DNA from: Chitinophagales bacterium
Lineage (GTDB): Bacteria > Bacteroidota > Bacteroidia > Chitinophagales > UBA2359
Direction of reading: 5' to 3'
DNA length: 64,000 bases
Assembly (NCBI GenBank): GCA_041392475.1
Contig: JAWKLZ010000002.1
Span: 186,001-250,000, forward strand
Shown here: positions 63,730-64,000 of the stretch, one piece after another
How the letters are laid out: every line of letters begins with the position of its first letter
Numbering within the stretch: the stretch's first letter is position 1
Made by a program: the position numbers and the translations under genes
Notes under the pieces: generated by a model
Told to the model about the DNA's origin: nothing
The model's database searches: none
The model's input: only the letters and a program-made list of their open reading frames with translations

Positions 63730-64000
63730 TCACTCCACCCAAAACCGTTCCACCAAAACCTCCTCCTCCATCACCATCTGCAATACATACAATCCACTTC
63801 CTACATTCCCCAAATCTAAGATTTCCAAGCGATTGCTTTGTACCGTTCCTTTCCAAATCGACTGCCCTGCCATATTGTAAACTTGAATCGGATAAGATTT
63901 GGGGGAAGGTTTGAAGGTTTTGATTTGGAGGGAAAATTGTCCTTGATTGGGGTTTGGGTACAATTGAAGGAAAGAATTAGAGAGGATTTCGGTTTCTTCT
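63730..64000 (-). CDS. C-terminus of a T9SS-secreted protein, rest beyond window
   Basis: The frame is open to the right edge. The visible 90 residues are a type IX sorting domain: 'NSFLQLYPNPNQGQFSLQIK', 'YPIQVYNMAGQSIWKG', 'LDLGNVGSGLYVLQMVMEEE' and the end 'VLVERFWVE'. The body of the protein is not visible, so function is unknown; export by the T9SS is implied. Confidence 0.85.
   Translation of the reverse strand, partial: EETEILSNSFLQLYPNPNQGQFSLQIKTFKPSPKSYPIQVYNMAGQSIWKGTVQSNRLEILDLGNVGSGLYVLQMVMEEEVLVERFWVE

Noticed and set aside
1..64000. tRNA, rRNA, riboswitch and replication origin signals
   Set aside because: None recognised in the intergenic regions on either strand.

Overview
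The window comes from a member of the Bacteroidota. It is AT-rich, has TAnnTTTG-type promoter boxes, and carries parts of the type IX secretion system (GldJ, PorU, PorV, a PorP/SprF protein, GldN) along with several secreted proteins bearing type IX C-terminal sorting domains. A polyunsaturated-fatty-acid (pfa) type iterative synthase fits marine or activated-sludge lineages such as the Saprospiria, but I cannot fix the genus from sequence alone. No rRNA, tRNA or CRISPR array was seen.

Layout. 1-8.4 kb: the 3' part of an asparagine synthetase, a lipoprotein, and a run of minus-strand secreted proteins, three of which look like protease propeptides without the protease. 8.9-17.4 kb: the conserved gldJ / porP-like / porU / porV block. 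17.5-31 kb: housekeeping genes (proA, glpD, a 3-methyladenine glycosylase), three unusual SPOR-domain proteins of which two also carry thioredoxin-like domains, and an FAD oxidoreductase paired with a membrane polyferredoxin. 31-36 kb: a lone gldN, a nucleotidyltransferase, a GNAT acetyltransferase, a family-unknown protein and an EEP phosphatase; three of these five are split by frameshifts. 36-42.6 kb: three decayed copies of one type IX secreted repeat-protein gene, the last cut by an ISNCY-like insertion sequence. 42.6-46.5 kb: a junkyard of small accessory genes (truncated DUF protein, CPBP protease, antitoxin with a toxin stub, GxxExxY protein) mixed with transposase relics, a group II intron 3' end and two relics of pfaD 3' ends. 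46.5-63.3 kb: the pfa locus. 63.7-64 kb: the C-terminus of another type IX secreted protein.

The pfa locus is the centre of interest. Its first gene (KS-AT-one ACP, then KR-DH) is interrupted by a ten-A tract where a -1 shift would join the two halves. Its last gene is one 3078-residue polypeptide combining what are elsewhere PfaB, PfaC and PfaD (KS-CLF-AT-DH-DH-ER). Between them lies a nuclease-like gene bordered by a 131-bp duplication of the start of the large gene. Several families of short repeats, which also occur in the surrounding intergenic DNA, are embedded in frame in the synthase genes, in linkers and even within catalytic domains. This resembles the in-frame palindromic elements of Rickettsia, but the families here look different and may be undescribed.

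Limits: everything is read by eye from one sequence. Frameshifts between 31.7 and 42.4 kb are so frequent that part of them may be assembly error, although at least one is shared by two gene copies and so is more likely real.
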